A stretch of DNA of 64,000 nucleotides from Caulobacter sp. Root343 (GCF_001425745.1 NZ_LMDF01000008.1:253535-317534), one strand, 5' to 3'; positions 52,575 to 61,658 are shown, numbered from the stretch's first letter. Numbers and translations are program-made. The notes: generated by a model from the letters alone, not told the origin.

Positions 52575-53987
52575 ATGGCGGGAATCGCGGCGACGAAGAA
52601 GCGCGGCATGATGGAAGTCCTGCGCGCATTGGGTAGGCCGCGCGTCGGCGTGATGCTGGCCCTGGGCTTCTCGTCGGGCCTGCCGTTCATGCTGATCGGT
52701 AACACCCTGGGCTTCTGGCTCAGCGAAAACGATATCAAGCTGAAGGCGATCGGCTATCTCTCATGGGCGGGGCTGGCCTATCTCTGGAAGTTCATCTGGG
52801 GCGCGATCGTCGATCACCTGCCGGCCCCGTTCATGGCCGCCATCCTGGGACGCCGGCGCGGCTGGATGATCGTCACCCAGGTCGGCATCGGCGTCGGTCT
52901 GGTCGGCATGGCCGTGGCCGGTCCGCATAACCTGCCCTTGCTAGGCGGTTTCGCGGTGCTGACCGGGATCATGGCCGCCATGCAGGACACGGTGATCGAC
53001 GCCTGGCGCATCGAGATCGCCGAGGATCCCGACGAGCTGGGCCTGCTGACAGCCGCCTACAGCCTGGGCTTCCGCATCGCCATGTTCGCCACCGAGGCCC
53101 TGATCCTGCTGGTGGCCACCGCCATCGGATGGGCGCTCAGCTACGGCATCTTCGGCGCGCTGGTCGTGGTCGGCCTCGGGGCCTCGATCCTGGCCAAGGA
53201 GCCGACCCGGGCCGACAAGGCCATGGAGGCCCTGGCCAAGGACAAGCCGCCTTTCTCGCTGACCGGCGCCTGGGACGCGGTGGCCGGGCCGTTCGTCGCC
53301 TTCTTCAAGGCGCACGGGGTCAGCACCGCCATCCTGATGCTGCTGATGATCACGACCTACCACCTGTGCGACTACATGCGCGGGCCGATGAGCAATCCGT
53401 ATTACCTGGCCCTGGGCCTGGACAAGCCGACCATAGCCGTGGTGCGCGGCGCGATCGGCGTGCCGGTGACCATCGCCGGCATCGCCATCGGCGGCCTGCT
53501 GTCGGTGCGTCTGGGCGTGATCCGCACCCTGCTGCTCGGCGCGATCCTGCAGCCGATCGGCGTCGGCGCGTTCGCTCTGCTCGGCATGCATGGCGGAGAC
53601 TACCCGCTGATCAGCCTGGGCGGTCTGCACTTGACGGCGTTCGAGACCATCATGGCCTTCGACGCCTTCGCCATCGCCATCTCGGGCATCGCCTTGATCG
53701 GCTACATGTCCAGCCTGACCAGCCTCGGCTACACCGCCACCCAGTATGCTCTGATGACCTCGGCCATGGCCTGGAGCGGCAAGATCCTCAAGGGTTTCTC
53801 CGGCGAGATCGTCGAGAACCTGCAGGCCGGCGGCCGCACCCTGCTGCAGGCCTATTCGACCTTCTATCTGGGCTCGGCGGCGATCGGCATTCCGGCGGTG
53901 CTGCTGTGCCTGGTGCTGGCCAACCAGCAGGCCAAGGCGATCGCGGCCGCCAAGGCCCAGGGCGTGGCGACGACGGCCGAGGCCTAG
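52575..53987 (+). CDS. ampG: AmpG-type muropeptide MFS permease
   Basis: A transporter of 470 residues with 12-14 spans. The N-terminus LALGFSSGLPFMLIGNTLGFWL and the DAWRIEIAEDPDELG loop are typical of AmpG, which imports anhydro-muropeptides for cell-wall recycling. The gene ends in a four-base convergent overlap with the protease gene that follows. Confidence 0.9.
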   Translation: MAGIAATKKRGMMEVLRALGRPRVGVMLALGFSSGLPFMLIGNTLGFWLSENDIKLKAIGYLSWAGLAYLWKFIWGAIVDHLPAPFMAAILGRRRGWMIVTQVGIGVGLVGMAVAGPHNLPLLGGFAVLTGIMAAMQDTVIDAWRIEIAEDPDELGLLTAAYSLGFRIAMFATEALILLVATAIGWALSYGIFGALVVVGLGASILAKEPTRADKAMEALAKDKPPFSLTGAWDAVAGPFVAFFKAHGVSTAILMLLMITTYHLCDYMRGPMSNPYYLALGLDKPTIAVVRGAIGVPVTIAGIAIGGLLSVRLGVIRTLLLGAILQPIGVGAFALLGMHGGDYPLISLGGLHLTAFETIMAFDAFAIAISGIALIGYMSSLTSLGYTATQYALMTSAMAWSGKILKGFSGEIVENLQAGGRTLLQAYSTFYLGSAAIGIPAVLLCLVLANQQAKAIAAAKAQGVATTAEA

Positions 53988-54817
53988 ACCGCCAGACAGA
54001 CCACCTGGGCCACGCGCAGGTCGCGGCGCAGGCCGTCGGCCACCCGGCCGTAGTTCTCGGTGGTGATCGGCTCGCTGGGCGCGAACTCGGACGGCGAGGG
54101 CCGGCGATGCGGGCCCAGCAGGGTCTTCAGGGTCTCTGGCGCGGTCGTATAGATGCGGCCGCGACGCGGAGCCTCGGCCACGGTCACCCCGATCACCCGC
54201 CCGGCGCTGTCCAGCGCCGGCGAGCCCGACAGGCCGGCCAGGGTGCCCTTCAGCGTGTCGGTGCGTCCGACCTCGGCCCAGACCAAGACAGGCTCGGTGC
54301 GCGCGCCCCGGCCGTGGACAACCAGGTTCTCGCGACCCAGCAGGCGCGAAGCCGCCTCGCCCGGATGACCTTGGGGGAAGCCCGGATGATAGGCGCGCGC
54401 GCCGCGGCGCAGGGTCAGGTCCAGGCCCAGCGGCACGGCCGGCGCCCCGCCTTCGGTGGTCAGGATGGCCGCGTCGGCCTTGGGATCGACGTGGATCGTG
54501 GCGGCCACGCCGCGTCCGTCGGCCACGACAATGGCGGCGCGCTTGCAGCCTTCGACCACGTGGCGGGCGGTCAGCCAGGTGCCGTCGTCGCCGACGGAGA
54601 AGGCCGTGCCCGAGCCCGGTTCCGGTCGGTCGGGCACCTGGACCACGATCGACGGGTCGAACGGCGAGGACGGCCCCAGCGGCAGCCCCTCCTCGCCCGG
54701 CACCGGCGGCGGCGGCGGCGGCGCGTCCGAACGCTCCTGCCGGCCGACCGCGACGATCACCAGGGCGCTGACCGCCGCGGCGTAGACCAGCCAGTCGGGA
54801 AGCTTGGGAAAATGCAC
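53984..54817 (-). CDS. Membrane-anchored trypsin-like serine protease
   Basis: A protein of 277 residues: one N-terminal membrane helix (about 9-25), a proline-rich stalk (DAPPPPPPVPG), then a trypsin-like domain with an intact triad: His86 (TARHVV), Asp115 (KADAAIL) and Ser197 (GLSGSP). No PDZ domain. The protease faces the periplasm. A DUF350 gene lies 27 bases upstream on the same strand. Confidence 0.87.
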   Translation of the reverse strand: MHFPKLPDWLVYAAAVSALVIVAVGRQERSDAPPPPPPVPGEEGLPLGPSSPFDPSIVVQVPDRPEPGSGTAFSVGDDGTWLTARHVVEGCKRAAIVVADGRGVAATIHVDPKADAAILTTEGGAPAVPLGLDLTLRRGARAYHPGFPQGHPGEAASRLLGRENLVVHGRGARTEPVLVWAEVGRTDTLKGTLAGLSGSPALDSAGRVIGVTVAEAPRRGRIYTTAPETLKTLLGPHRRPSPSEFAPSEPITTENYGRVADGLRRDLRVAQVVCLAV

Positions 54818-54844
54818 CTCAGGACGCCCCCGGGCCCGGCGCGA

Positions 54845-55273
54845 TCAGCCGGCCACGGCGGCGGCGAGGATCAGGGCGGTCGCCAGCTTGGCGCCGACCA
54901 GCAGGGCGGCGGCGGCGACTTCGCCCTCGTGGATGCGCTCGGGCAAACCCTTCAGCACCATGTCGGTGACGCGGAAGACCAGCAACTGCACGGCGATGGT
55001 CGCCGCCCCCCAGATCATGATCTCGATCACCGAGGTCGAGGCGGTCAGCGAAATGGCCAGCGGAATGGCCAGGCCCACCATCACCCCGCCCAGCGACAAG
55101 GCCGCCGCGGAGTTGCCTTCGCGGATCAGGGTGATTTCCTTGTGCGGGGTCAGCAGGGCGTAGAGCGCCGTCCCCAGAATCAGCATGACCAGGGTCACGC
55201 TGGCGTGCAGCAGGGTGACCGGAAAGCCGGTGGCGAAGGCCTGGACCTCGGGCGACTGAAGCTGGGACGGCAT
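54845..55273 (-). CDS. DUF350 membrane protein
   Basis: A protein of 142 residues with four hydrophobic helices and the DUF350 features GNSAAALSLGGVMVGLAIPL and the twofold repeat of helix pairs. Function unknown; in other genomes such genes accompany periplasmic or stress-related proteins. It probably shares a transcript with the downstream protease gene. Confidence 0.87.
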   Translation of the reverse strand: MPSQLQSPEVQAFATGFPVTLLHASVTLVMLILGTALYALLTPHKEITLIREGNSAAALSLGGVMVGLAIPLAISLTASTSVIEIMIWGAATIAVQLLVFRVTDMVLKGLPERIHEGEVAAAALLVGAKLATALILAAAVAG

Positions 55274-55365
55274 GGACGCGGACTACCCCCGAAAATCTAC
55301 AGCGCCCTGACTAACACGGGTCGACGAGGCTTCGTAGGGGGCGCCCGCATCCGGCGACCGGCGGG

Positions 55366-55815
55366 CTACTTGTAGAAGCCCTGGCGCAGGTTCAGGCCGT
55401 GCTCGACGAACACCTTCATCGCGCACAGCATGCCGGTCCAGCCCTCGCAATTGCCGAACGCGGCCTTCTCGCCCGCCGGCGTGTCGCTCCAGCCGGCCTC
55501 GTGGATCTTGACTAGGGTGCGGCCGTCGCCGAGGTCCTCGAAGGTCATGGTCACGGTGGTCTGGTAGTCGGCGCCTTTCTCGGACGTCCCCCAGCGCAGG
55601 ACGATCTTCGCGTTCGGCGTGACCTCGACCACCTCGACCGGGAAGGCGCCCGGGAAGTCGTGGAAATCCCAGGTGACGGTCACGCCGGTCTCCAACCGCC
55701 CCTGGGCGCCGCCGGTGGTGAAGTAGCCGGAGAGCTTCTTGGGATCGGCCACGGCCTCGAAGACCTCGGCCACGGGCTTAGCGACGCGGCCGCTGACAGT
55801 GAATTCGTGCGACAT
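55366..55815 (-). CDS. SRPBCC/AHSA1-family protein
   Basis: A protein of 149 residues with the START-like hydrophobic-cavity fold (VSGRVAKPVAEVFEAVADPKKLSGYF, TWDFHDFPG, GWTGMLCAMKVFVEHGL). No ligand can be assigned. The start is the ATG with GGAGG seven bases upstream. It is divergent from an ArsR-type regulator with only 64 bases between, a very common pairing in which the regulator controls both genes. Confidence 0.9.
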   Translation of the reverse strand: MSHEFTVSGRVAKPVAEVFEAVADPKKLSGYFTTGGAQGRLETGVTVTWDFHDFPGAFPVEVVEVTPNAKIVLRWGTSEKGADYQTTVTMTFEDLGDGRTLVKIHEAGWSDTPAGEKAAFGNCEGWTGMLCAMKVFVEHGLNLRQGFYK

Positions 55816-55861
55816 GGATACCTCCATCCTTGCTGCCCCAACTCTTGCTAGGAGGGACCAT

Positions 55862-55881
55862 ATGTTATAACTTTATAACAT
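55862..55881. promoter_or_regulatory. Operator palindrome overlapping the arsR-type start codon
   Basis: Two perfect nine-base half-sites, ATGTTATAA and TTATAACAT, two bases apart. The right half-site contains the first two bases of the regulator's ATG. It is AT-only apart from two G/C pairs in a GC-rich genome and has the size expected for an ArsR dimer operator. Binding here would block both divergent genes. Confidence 0.75.
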
Positions 55882-56209
55882 GTCAAACGAGGACGAAGCG
55901 GACCTGATCTTCAAGGCGCTGGGACACCGCGTCCGGCGCCAGATCCTGGACCTGTTGAAGGCCGAGCCGCGCACGACCGGCATGCTGTGCGCCCTGATCC
56001 CCGACCTGGACCGCTGCACGGTGATGCAGCACCTCTCCGTGCTTGAGGAGGCCGGCCTGGTCGTCGCCGAGCGGCGTGGGCGCGAGCGCTGGAACCACCT
56101 GGACGCCCTGCCCGTCCATGCCATCCACGAACGCTGGATCGGTCCCTACGCGGCCTATGCGGCGGGGATGCTCAGCCGGCTGAAGAAGGCGGTCGAAGAG
56201 GAGGCGTAA
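55880..56209 (+). CDS. ArsR-family regulator
   Basis: A winged-helix protein of 109 residues (LGHRVRRQILDLLKAEPRTTGMLCALI, RCTVMQHLSVLEEAGLVVAERRGRERWNHL), with no arsenic-type cysteine pair. It should repress itself and the divergent SRPBCC gene through the palindrome at its start. There is no ribosome site at a useful distance, so the message may be leaderless. Confidence 0.9.
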   Translation: MSNEDEADLIFKALGHRVRRQILDLLKAEPRTTGMLCALIPDLDRCTVMQHLSVLEEAGLVVAERRGRERWNHLDALPVHAIHERWIGPYAAYAAGMLSRLKKAVEEEA

Positions 56210-56215
56210 GCGCGT

Positions 56216-57394
56216 TCAGGGGGCCTTCAGCAGATAGTCCCGGGTCAGCGGCGCCGCGTCACGCTTCTTGGCCAGCTGGATCTGGAAGACCATGTGGCCG
56301 CCGTGCCGGAAGCCCAGCTCCGCGCCGGCCAGATAAAACTCCCACATCCGCCGGAAGCGGCCGTCGAACATCTGCGGGATGTCCGGATCGGCCATGAACC
56401 GTTCGCGCCAGATGCGGCAGGTCTCGGCGTAGTGCACGCGCAGGATCTCGATGTCGGTGATCCACAGGCCCGCCTGCTCGATGGCGGTGACCACCTCCGA
56501 CAGGCCGGGGATGTAGCCGCCCGGGAAGATGTATTTCTGGGTGAAGGCGTTTGTCGCCCCCGGGCCGTGCATCTTGCCGATCGCGTGGACCAGGGCGACG
56601 CCGTCGTCGGTCAGCAGGCGATTGATGGTCTCGAAATAGGTCCGGAAGTTCGGCGCGCCGACATGCTCCAGCATGCCGACCGAGACGATGCGGTCGAACG
56701 GCTCGTCCAGGTCGCGGTAGTCGGTCAGGCGGAATTGGACCTTGTCCGACAGCCCGGCCTTCTCGACGCGCTCGGTCGCCAGGGCCAGCTGCTCGGTCGA
56801 CAGGGTCACGCCCGTCATCCGGGCCCCGAAGTCCTTGGCCAGGGTCATGGAGAGGCCGCCCCAGCCCGAGCCGATGTCCAGGGTCTTCATGCCCGGCTCG
56901 ATCAGCAGCTTGCGGCCGATCAGGGCCTTCTTGGCGGCCTGAGCCTCCTCCAGCGTCATGTCCGGACGCTCGAAATAGGCGCAGCTGTACTGCATGTCGG
57001 TGTCGAGGAAGCGCCGGTAGAGGTCGTTCGACAGGTCGTAGTGATGGGCGACGTTGCGGCGCGAGGCGACCCGGCCGTTGACCTGCTGGACGCGCCGCTT
57101 CACGGCTTTGCGGAAACGGGTGAAGGCCGAGCCGCGCTTGGGTTTGCGGCCACCGCTCTCGCCGACGATCTCCAGCAGCTGGGGCAGGGTCCCCTGCTCG
57201 AAGACGACGTCCTCTTCCATATAGGCTTCGCCGAGGCCCAGACTCGGATTGGCCAGCCGGCGCAGACCGCGGCTGTTGATCCGAATCACCACGGGCGGTC
57301 CCGTGCCGTCCCCGGTCTTGACGACGCGCCCTCCGGGCAGATGCGCCGTGAGGTCGCCGGTCTTGATCATTTTACGGAGCAGGGCTTCGATCAT
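56216..57394 (-). CDS. cfa: Cyclopropane-fatty-acyl-phospholipid synthase
   Basis: An enzyme of 392 residues that adds a methylene group from S-adenosylmethionine to unsaturated membrane lipids. The SAM site is DIGSGWGGLSM; YDLSNDLYRRFLD, YSCAYFE and VGMLEHVG are typical of the CfaS family. It ends seven bases from the ArsR stop, convergent. Confidence 0.93.
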   Translation of the reverse strand: MIEALLRKMIKTGDLTAHLPGGRVVKTGDGTGPPVVIRINSRGLRRLANPSLGLGEAYMEEDVVFEQGTLPQLLEIVGESGGRKPKRGSAFTRFRKAVKRRVQQVNGRVASRRNVAHHYDLSNDLYRRFLDTDMQYSCAYFERPDMTLEEAQAAKKALIGRKLLIEPGMKTLDIGSGWGGLSMTLAKDFGARMTGVTLSTEQLALATERVEKAGLSDKVQFRLTDYRDLDEPFDRIVSVGMLEHVGAPNFRTYFETINRLLTDDGVALVHAIGKMHGPGATNAFTQKYIFPGGYIPGLSEVVTAIEQAGLWITDIEILRVHYAETCRIWRERFMADPDIPQMFDGRFRRMWEFYLAGAELGFRHGGHMVFQIQLAKKRDAAPLTRDYLLKAP

Positions 57395-57452
57395 GGCGCC
57401 AACTTAAGGCGTAGTTTGTCCGCGACAACCTGTCGCACACGGAGAAAATCAC

Positions 57453-57914
57453 ATGACGATCGCCATGACCCCGATCGGACGCGTCGAGGGCGGCCGCGCC
57501 GTCCCCGAGGACGACGACTGGGGCGGCAGCCGCGCTCGGATCGTGCTCGACGCCGAGCGGTTCGACGATGAGGCGCTGATGGGCCTGGAAACCTTCAGCC
57601 ACGCCGAGGTGGTCTATGTGTTCGACAAGGTCACCGACGATCAGGTCGTCACCGGCGCCCGCCATCCGCGCGGCAACCCGGCATGGCCGCGCGTCGGCAT
57701 CTTCGCTCAGCGCGGCAAGAATCGGCCCAATCGAATCGGCGTGACGGTCTGCGAGATCCTTGCCGTGAACGGCCGCGTGCTGGAGGTCCTGGGCCTGGAC
57801 GCCATCGACGGCACGCCGGTTCTCGACATCAAGCCGGTGATGAGCGGCTTCGCGCCGCGCGGCCCGCATCGCGAGCCCGACTGGGCCCGAGCGATCATGG
57901 AACGCTACTGGTGA
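57453..57914 (+). CDS. trmO: TrmO/TsaA-family tRNA methyltransferase
   Basis: A protein of 153 residues related to TrmO, which methylates the t6A37 modification of threonine tRNA using SAM. Motifs IGRVEGG, HPRGNPAWPRVGIFAQRGKNRPN and RIGVTVCEI, plus LDIKPVM, are present. It lacks the C-terminal extension of E. coli TrmO. The acetyltransferase gene starts within its stop (GTGA). Confidence 0.85.
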   Translation: MTIAMTPIGRVEGGRAVPEDDDWGGSRARIVLDAERFDDEALMGLETFSHAEVVYVFDKVTDDQVVTGARHPRGNPAWPRVGIFAQRGKNRPNRIGVTVCEILAVNGRVLEVLGLDAIDGTPVLDIKPVMSGFAPRGPHREPDWARAIMERYW

Positions 57915-58429
57915 GCGCCGACCTCGTCGTCAGCCGGGCTCGCGCCGACGAGGCGCCGATCATCGCCAACCTTATGCAGTTCTATATCCACGACTTCTCG
58001 GAGCTGTGGTTCGACCGCGAGGTCGAGGGCGAGCTGGGTCCCGACGGGCGGTTCTCGGACTATCCGCTGCTGGAGACCTACTGGTCGGATCCGTCGCGCG
58101 AGCCGTGGCTGTTCCGGTTGGGCGGCCTGCCGGTCGGCTTCGCCTTGGTCAACGATGTCGCCCATTCCGAGACGCCGGTCGATCGGGCGGTGGCCGAGTT
58201 CTTCGTCGTCCGCAAACACCGGCGACGCGGCGTCGGCCAGGCCGCGGCCCACGCCCTGTTCGGAACCGCGTGGGGCGTCTGGGAGGCGGCCGTGGTCCGC
58301 CGCAACATCGGGGCCTTGGCGTTCTGGCGCACGGCCGCGGCCAGCTATCCGGGCGTGCGGGACATTGTCGAGGAAGACCATCGCGACGGCCTGTGGGACG
58401 GCGCGGTGCTGCGCTTCCGAGTGGGGTAG
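57911..58429 (+). CDS. GNAT-family N-acetyltransferase
   Basis: A protein of 172 residues; the acetyl-CoA loop is VRKHRRRGVGQAAAHAL. The substrate is unknown. The GTG start overlaps the trmO stop, so the genes are translationally coupled. The open frame runs further upstream only as an overlap with trmO. Confidence 0.87.
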   Translation: MSADLVVSRARADEAPIIANLMQFYIHDFSELWFDREVEGELGPDGRFSDYPLLETYWSDPSREPWLFRLGGLPVGFALVNDVAHSETPVDRAVAEFFVVRKHRRRGVGQAAAHALFGTAWGVWEAAVVRRNIGALAFWRTAAASYPGVRDIVEEDHRDGLWDGAVLRFRVG

Positions 58430-58433
58430 CCGG

Positions 58434-58928
58434 CTAGAGCTTCCGCAGCTCCGGGCAGGCGCCAGGTTCGGCCGTCCAGCTGATGCTGGCGATCTTCCAG
58501 GCCCCGTCGTTCTTCGCCCCGTCCGCCTTCACCAGCGTGAAGACGTCGACCCCGCAATGCAGGGTCTTGCCGTCCTTGGAGACCTCGTAGGGCGCGCTGA
58601 TCGTGGCCAGGGCGCCGCGGCGAATGATCACCGGCGACCAGATCCACTCCTTGATCCCCGGATCCATGTGCTTGCCGAAGCTGTCCTCGAAAGCCACGCG
58701 GCTGACCTTGATGGTCCCGTCGGCCTGAGTGCGCACGCCCATGAACTGGGCGTTGGGCAGGACGGTAGCGCGCATGGCCTCGGGGCTGGCGGCGGCCATG
58801 CCGTCGAAGAAGGCCTGAGCCACGGCGAGGACCGCCTTGTCCTCCGGATCGGCCGGCGGGGTCGCGGCGAGCCCAAGGCTGGCGCCCCCAAGGCTGGCGA
58901 TGGCGGCGGCGAGCAGCAGGGCGGGCAT
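58434..58928 (-). CDS. Secreted NTF2-like (SnoaL-type) protein
   Basis: A protein of 164 residues with a signal peptide (about 1-22) and a cone-shaped NTF2-like domain (AVAQAFFDGMAAASPEAMRATVLPNA, VDVFTLVKADGAWKIASISW-like end). The family includes enzymes and binding proteins; no catalytic residues are clear. Two cysteines in the mature part (CGVDVF, GACPEL) could form a disulfide. Confidence 0.8.
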   Translation of the reverse strand: MPALLLAAAIASLGGASLGLAATPPADPEDKAVLAVAQAFFDGMAAASPEAMRATVLPNAQFMGVRTQADGTIKVSRVAFEDSFGKHMDPGIKEWIWSPVIIRRGALATISAPYEVSKDGKTLHCGVDVFTLVKADGAKNDGAWKIASISWTAEPGACPELRKL

Positions 58929-58947
58929 GGCGGTCTCCAGGTTGAGG

Positions 58948-59598
58948 TCAGCTCAGCATGCCATGGCAGATGCTGGCCTGGGCGCCCCAGTAGAGGGCCC
59001 AGACGGCCCAGGCGGTCAGACGCGGCGAGCCAAGCAGCTTGGCGTTCTTGAACAGGTCGAACGAGAGGATGGCGTCGGAGGCCATGAAAGCCAGCGCCCC
59101 GACGGTGGTCGGCCAGGCGCGCGTGGGCAGCAGCAGGCTGGAAACCACCATGCCGACAATGGCCAGAACGTAGACGACGACCGGGATGCGCAGCTTGCCC
59201 AGCGATCCCCACAGGGCGCGCAGTATCAGGCCGGCGGCCGCGCCGACCGCGCCGGCGGCGGGCCAGAACCAGGTCGGCGGCGCGCCGGCGCGCTCCAGGA
59301 ACAGCGGGATGTAGACCAGATGGCCGACCAGGAAGGCGGCCAGACCCAGCGGCAGCCAGCGCTTGGGATCGCCGGCCAGGAAGGCGTCGCCCAGGGCGCA
59401 GAAAGCCAGGGCGACGGCCAGCAGCACCGAACCGCCGTCCAGATAGGCCAGCACGGCCAGGGCCGCGACAGAGGCCGTCTTGACGATCGTTCGCGAGATC
59501 GAGGGCGATTGCTCGACAAACACCAGGCCGTAGGCGAGGGCGCTGCCCGCCGCGACCGCCCACAATCCAAGTTCGATCGAGAACGCCTCAGGCGTCAT
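58948..59598 (-). CDS. YhhN/TMEM86-family lysoplasmalogenase-like membrane protein
   Basis: A protein of 216 residues with eight predicted helices. CALGDAFLAGD near residue 70 and ASDAILSF near residue 175 provide the Asp residues shared with TMEM86/YhhN, some of which cleave lysoplasmalogens. Bacterial substrates are not settled. Its start lies inside the end of the upstream DUF1232 gene (11-base overlap). Confidence 0.88.
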   Translation of the reverse strand: MTPEAFSIELGLWAVAAGSALAYGLVFVEQSPSISRTIVKTASVAALAVLAYLDGGSVLLAVALAFCALGDAFLAGDPKRWLPLGLAAFLVGHLVYIPLFLERAGAPPTWFWPAAGAVGAAAGLILRALWGSLGKLRIPVVVYVLAIVGMVVSSLLLPTRAWPTTVGALAFMASDAILSFDLFKNAKLLGSPRLTAWAVWALYWGAQASICHGMLS

Positions 59599-59998
59599 CG
59601 GAAAGGCGCTGCAGGAAGGCTTGCGCAGCCTCCTTGTGGCGGGGCTTCAAGGTCTTGCCGAGGATGGCGACCAAGGCCGCGAACACCGCCGCGTCGTCGG
59701 TGAAGCCGATGGCCGGCAGGATGTCCGGGATCGCGTCGGTGGGCAGGACGAAATAGGCCAACGCCGCCAGCATCATGCCCTTGGCCGCCGTCGGGGTTTC
59801 GGGATCGCGGGCGCACCACCAGACCGACAGGGCGTCCGAGGCGAACGGCACCCTGGCGGCCACCCGGCGGATCTTGGGCAGGAAGCCGCGCTTCACCCGT
59901 TCCTCGTTGACCCGCACCGTGGCCGGGACCAGCGCCTTGGCCGGATCCAGCACCTTGTTGACGTTGACGTCGGGGGACGGTTTGGCGTCACGGCTCAT
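59588..59998 (-). CDS. YkvA-family (DUF1232) protein
   Basis: A protein of 136 residues; the DUF1232 signature is the hydrophobic YFVLPTDAIPDILPAIGFTDDAAV. A role at the membrane is likely, no function known. The ATG at 59998 has an AGGAAGG site about 12 bases upstream; the frame is open 13 codons further. Confidence 0.85.
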   Translation of the reverse strand: MSRDAKPSPDVNVNKVLDPAKALVPATVRVNEERVKRGFLPKIRRVAARVPFASDALSVWWCARDPETPTAAKGMMLAALAYFVLPTDAIPDILPAIGFTDDAAVFAALVAILGKTLKPRHKEAAQAFLQRLSDDA

Positions 59999-60054
59999 GG
60001 GTCTAAACCTTCCTGCTAAAGCCGATCCTAAACGCAAACTTTGGGGAAACGTCC

Positions 60055-60837
60055 ATGAAACTCGACAACTCCGTCGCCGCCGTCGTCACGGGGGGCGCCT
60101 CGGGCCTCGGCGAGGCCACCGCCCGCGCCCTGGCCGCCCAGGGTGTCAAGGTCGCCATCTTCGACATGAACGAGGCGGCCGGCCAGACGGTCGCCGACGA
60201 GATCGGCGGCGTGTTCTGCAAGGTCAATGTGACCAGCGACGCCGACGTCGACGCCGGCTTCGAGAAGGCCCGCGCGGCCCATGGCCAGGAGCGGGTGCTG
60301 GTCAACTGCGCCGGCACGGGCAACGCGATCAAGACCGCCAGCCGCGACAAGGCCACCGGCGAGACCAAGCACTTCCCGCTCGACGCCTTCGACAAGATCA
60401 TCCAGATCAACCTGGTCGGCACGTTCCGCTGCATCGCCAAGTCGGCCAAGGGCATGCTGGACCTCGCGCCGCTGGAAGACGGCGAGCGGGGGGCGATCGT
60501 CAACACCGCCAGCGTCGCCGGCGAGGACGGCCAGATCGGCCAGGCCGCCTATTCGGCCTCGAAGGGCGGCGTCATCGGTATGACCCTGCCGATCGCCCGC
60601 GACCTGATGAATGACGGCATCCGCGTCAACACCATCCTGCCGGGCATTTTCAACACGCCGCTGATGAACGGCGCGCCCGACAACGTGAAGGCTGCGCTGG
60701 CCGCCAGCGTGCCATTCCCCAAGCGCTTCGGCCGTCCCGAGGAATACGCCCAGCTGGCGCTGACCATGATCACCTGCGGCTATTTCAACGGCGAGGACGT
60801 GCGCCTGGACGGCGGCATCCGCATGCCGCCGCGCTAG
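60055..60837 (+). CDS. Short-chain dehydrogenase (HSD10/3-hydroxyacyl-CoA dehydrogenase-like)
   Basis: An NAD-dependent oxidoreductase of 260 residues: TGGASGLG cofactor loop, Ser153, Tyr166 and Lys170 catalytic residues (YSASK) and NCAGTGN. The insert around residues 90-115 and the PFPKRFGRPEEYA end resemble HSD17B10, the type that oxidises 3-hydroxyacyl-CoA. Fatty acid or branched-chain breakdown is likely. Confidence 0.9.
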   Translation: MKLDNSVAAVVTGGASGLGEATARALAAQGVKVAIFDMNEAAGQTVADEIGGVFCKVNVTSDADVDAGFEKARAAHGQERVLVNCAGTGNAIKTASRDKATGETKHFPLDAFDKIIQINLVGTFRCIAKSAKGMLDLAPLEDGERGAIVNTASVAGEDGQIGQAAYSASKGGVIGMTLPIARDLMNDGIRVNTILPGIFNTPLMNGAPDNVKAALAASVPFPKRFGRPEEYAQLALTMITCGYFNGEDVRLDGGIRMPPR

Positions 60838-60846
60838 CCCCCAGAT

Positions 60847-60959
60847 CCTCCCCCGCATTGCGGGGGAGGTGGCCCAGAGGGCCGGAGGGGGCTAATGCGG
60901 CTTGCGTCCAGCTCGCCCCTCAGTCGCTCCGCGACAGCTCCCCCGCCTCGCGGGGGAGC
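60847..60959. repeat. Caulobacter-type GC-rich intergenic repeat, two hairpins
   Basis: Two similar perfect hairpins flank the unit: CCTCCCCCGCA with its mate at 60847-60869, and GCTCCCCCGC with its mate (CTC loop) at 60937-60959. The part between includes GGCCCAGAGGGCC and a run rich in G. Such paired CTCCCCCGC hairpins are, as I recall, scattered between convergent genes in Caulobacter genomes, and here too they separate convergent genes, so they may serve as bidirectional terminators. Confidence 0.8.
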
Positions 60960-60967
60960 ATCTTTCC

Positions 60968-61561
60968 CTACTTCACTTCCGGCCGCACGATCGTGCTGGC
61001 CAGGTTGGCCATGATCTCGCGGGCGTCGTAGGCGCGCGGGTCGCCTTCCGGCTTCTTGCCCTTGTGCATCACGATCTCGGCCCCCGCCTCGAACTTCTCG
61101 ACGGTGCGGATCTGGGCGCGGTCGGCGAAGAAGGGGTCACCCCAGAAGGGGTCCCAGGTGCGCCAGCCATAGCCGCCGCCGTAGTAGCGCCACGACGGGC
61201 GCCAGTAGCCGTACGGATATCCGAAGCCGAAGCCAGGACGCATGAACGGGTCGGGCTCGACATAGCTGCGGGCCGTGCGGTCGGTGCGGTGGTCGGCGGT
61301 CTCGAACCAGTCATAGCCCTGCTGCACGGTCAGCTCGGCCGATCGATAAAGCAGATAGCGCTCGACGGTCTCGCGCGAGGTCAGGCTGTTGCCGGCGAAG
61401 CTGACGCGATAGCGGTCGGCTTCCAGGCGCTGCTCGGAGAACCCGCCGGTGACCGAGCCGGACGTGACGCGCGGCTGGTAAGGTGTCGGGGTGGCGCAGG
61501 CGGACACCAGCCCGACGGCGACCGCGAGCGCGGCGGCGATGGCGGCCTTTTTCATGAACAT
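60968..61561 (-). CDS. CC0125/CC1285-family lipoprotein
   Basis: A lipoprotein of 197 residues. Signal peptide with lipobox ending at Cys22 (LVSAC). The body has beta-strand segments and a Gly/Tyr/Trp/Phe-rich stretch (about 115-145: PGFGFGYPYGYW, YYGGGYGW). The start is the ATG seven bases after AAGGAG; an upstream start adds five residues. Known as a Caulobacter family without assigned function. Confidence 0.87.
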   Translation of the reverse strand: MFMKKAAIAAALAVAVGLVSACATPTPYQPRVTSGSVTGGFSEQRLEADRYRVSFAGNSLTSRETVERYLLYRSAELTVQQGYDWFETADHRTDRTARSYVEPDPFMRPGFGFGYPYGYWRPSWRYYGGGYGWRTWDPFWGDPFFADRAQIRTVEKFEAGAEIVMHKGKKPEGDPRAYDAREIMANLASTIVRPEVK

Positions 61562-61658
61562 GACTTGCTCCTTCAAGCGGAGTCCTCGGTGTTAGAATCA
61601 ACTCTGACGGGGCTTTGTGGTTTCGCCAAGGCGCAGTTTGATACAGGCCTGAAATCAC

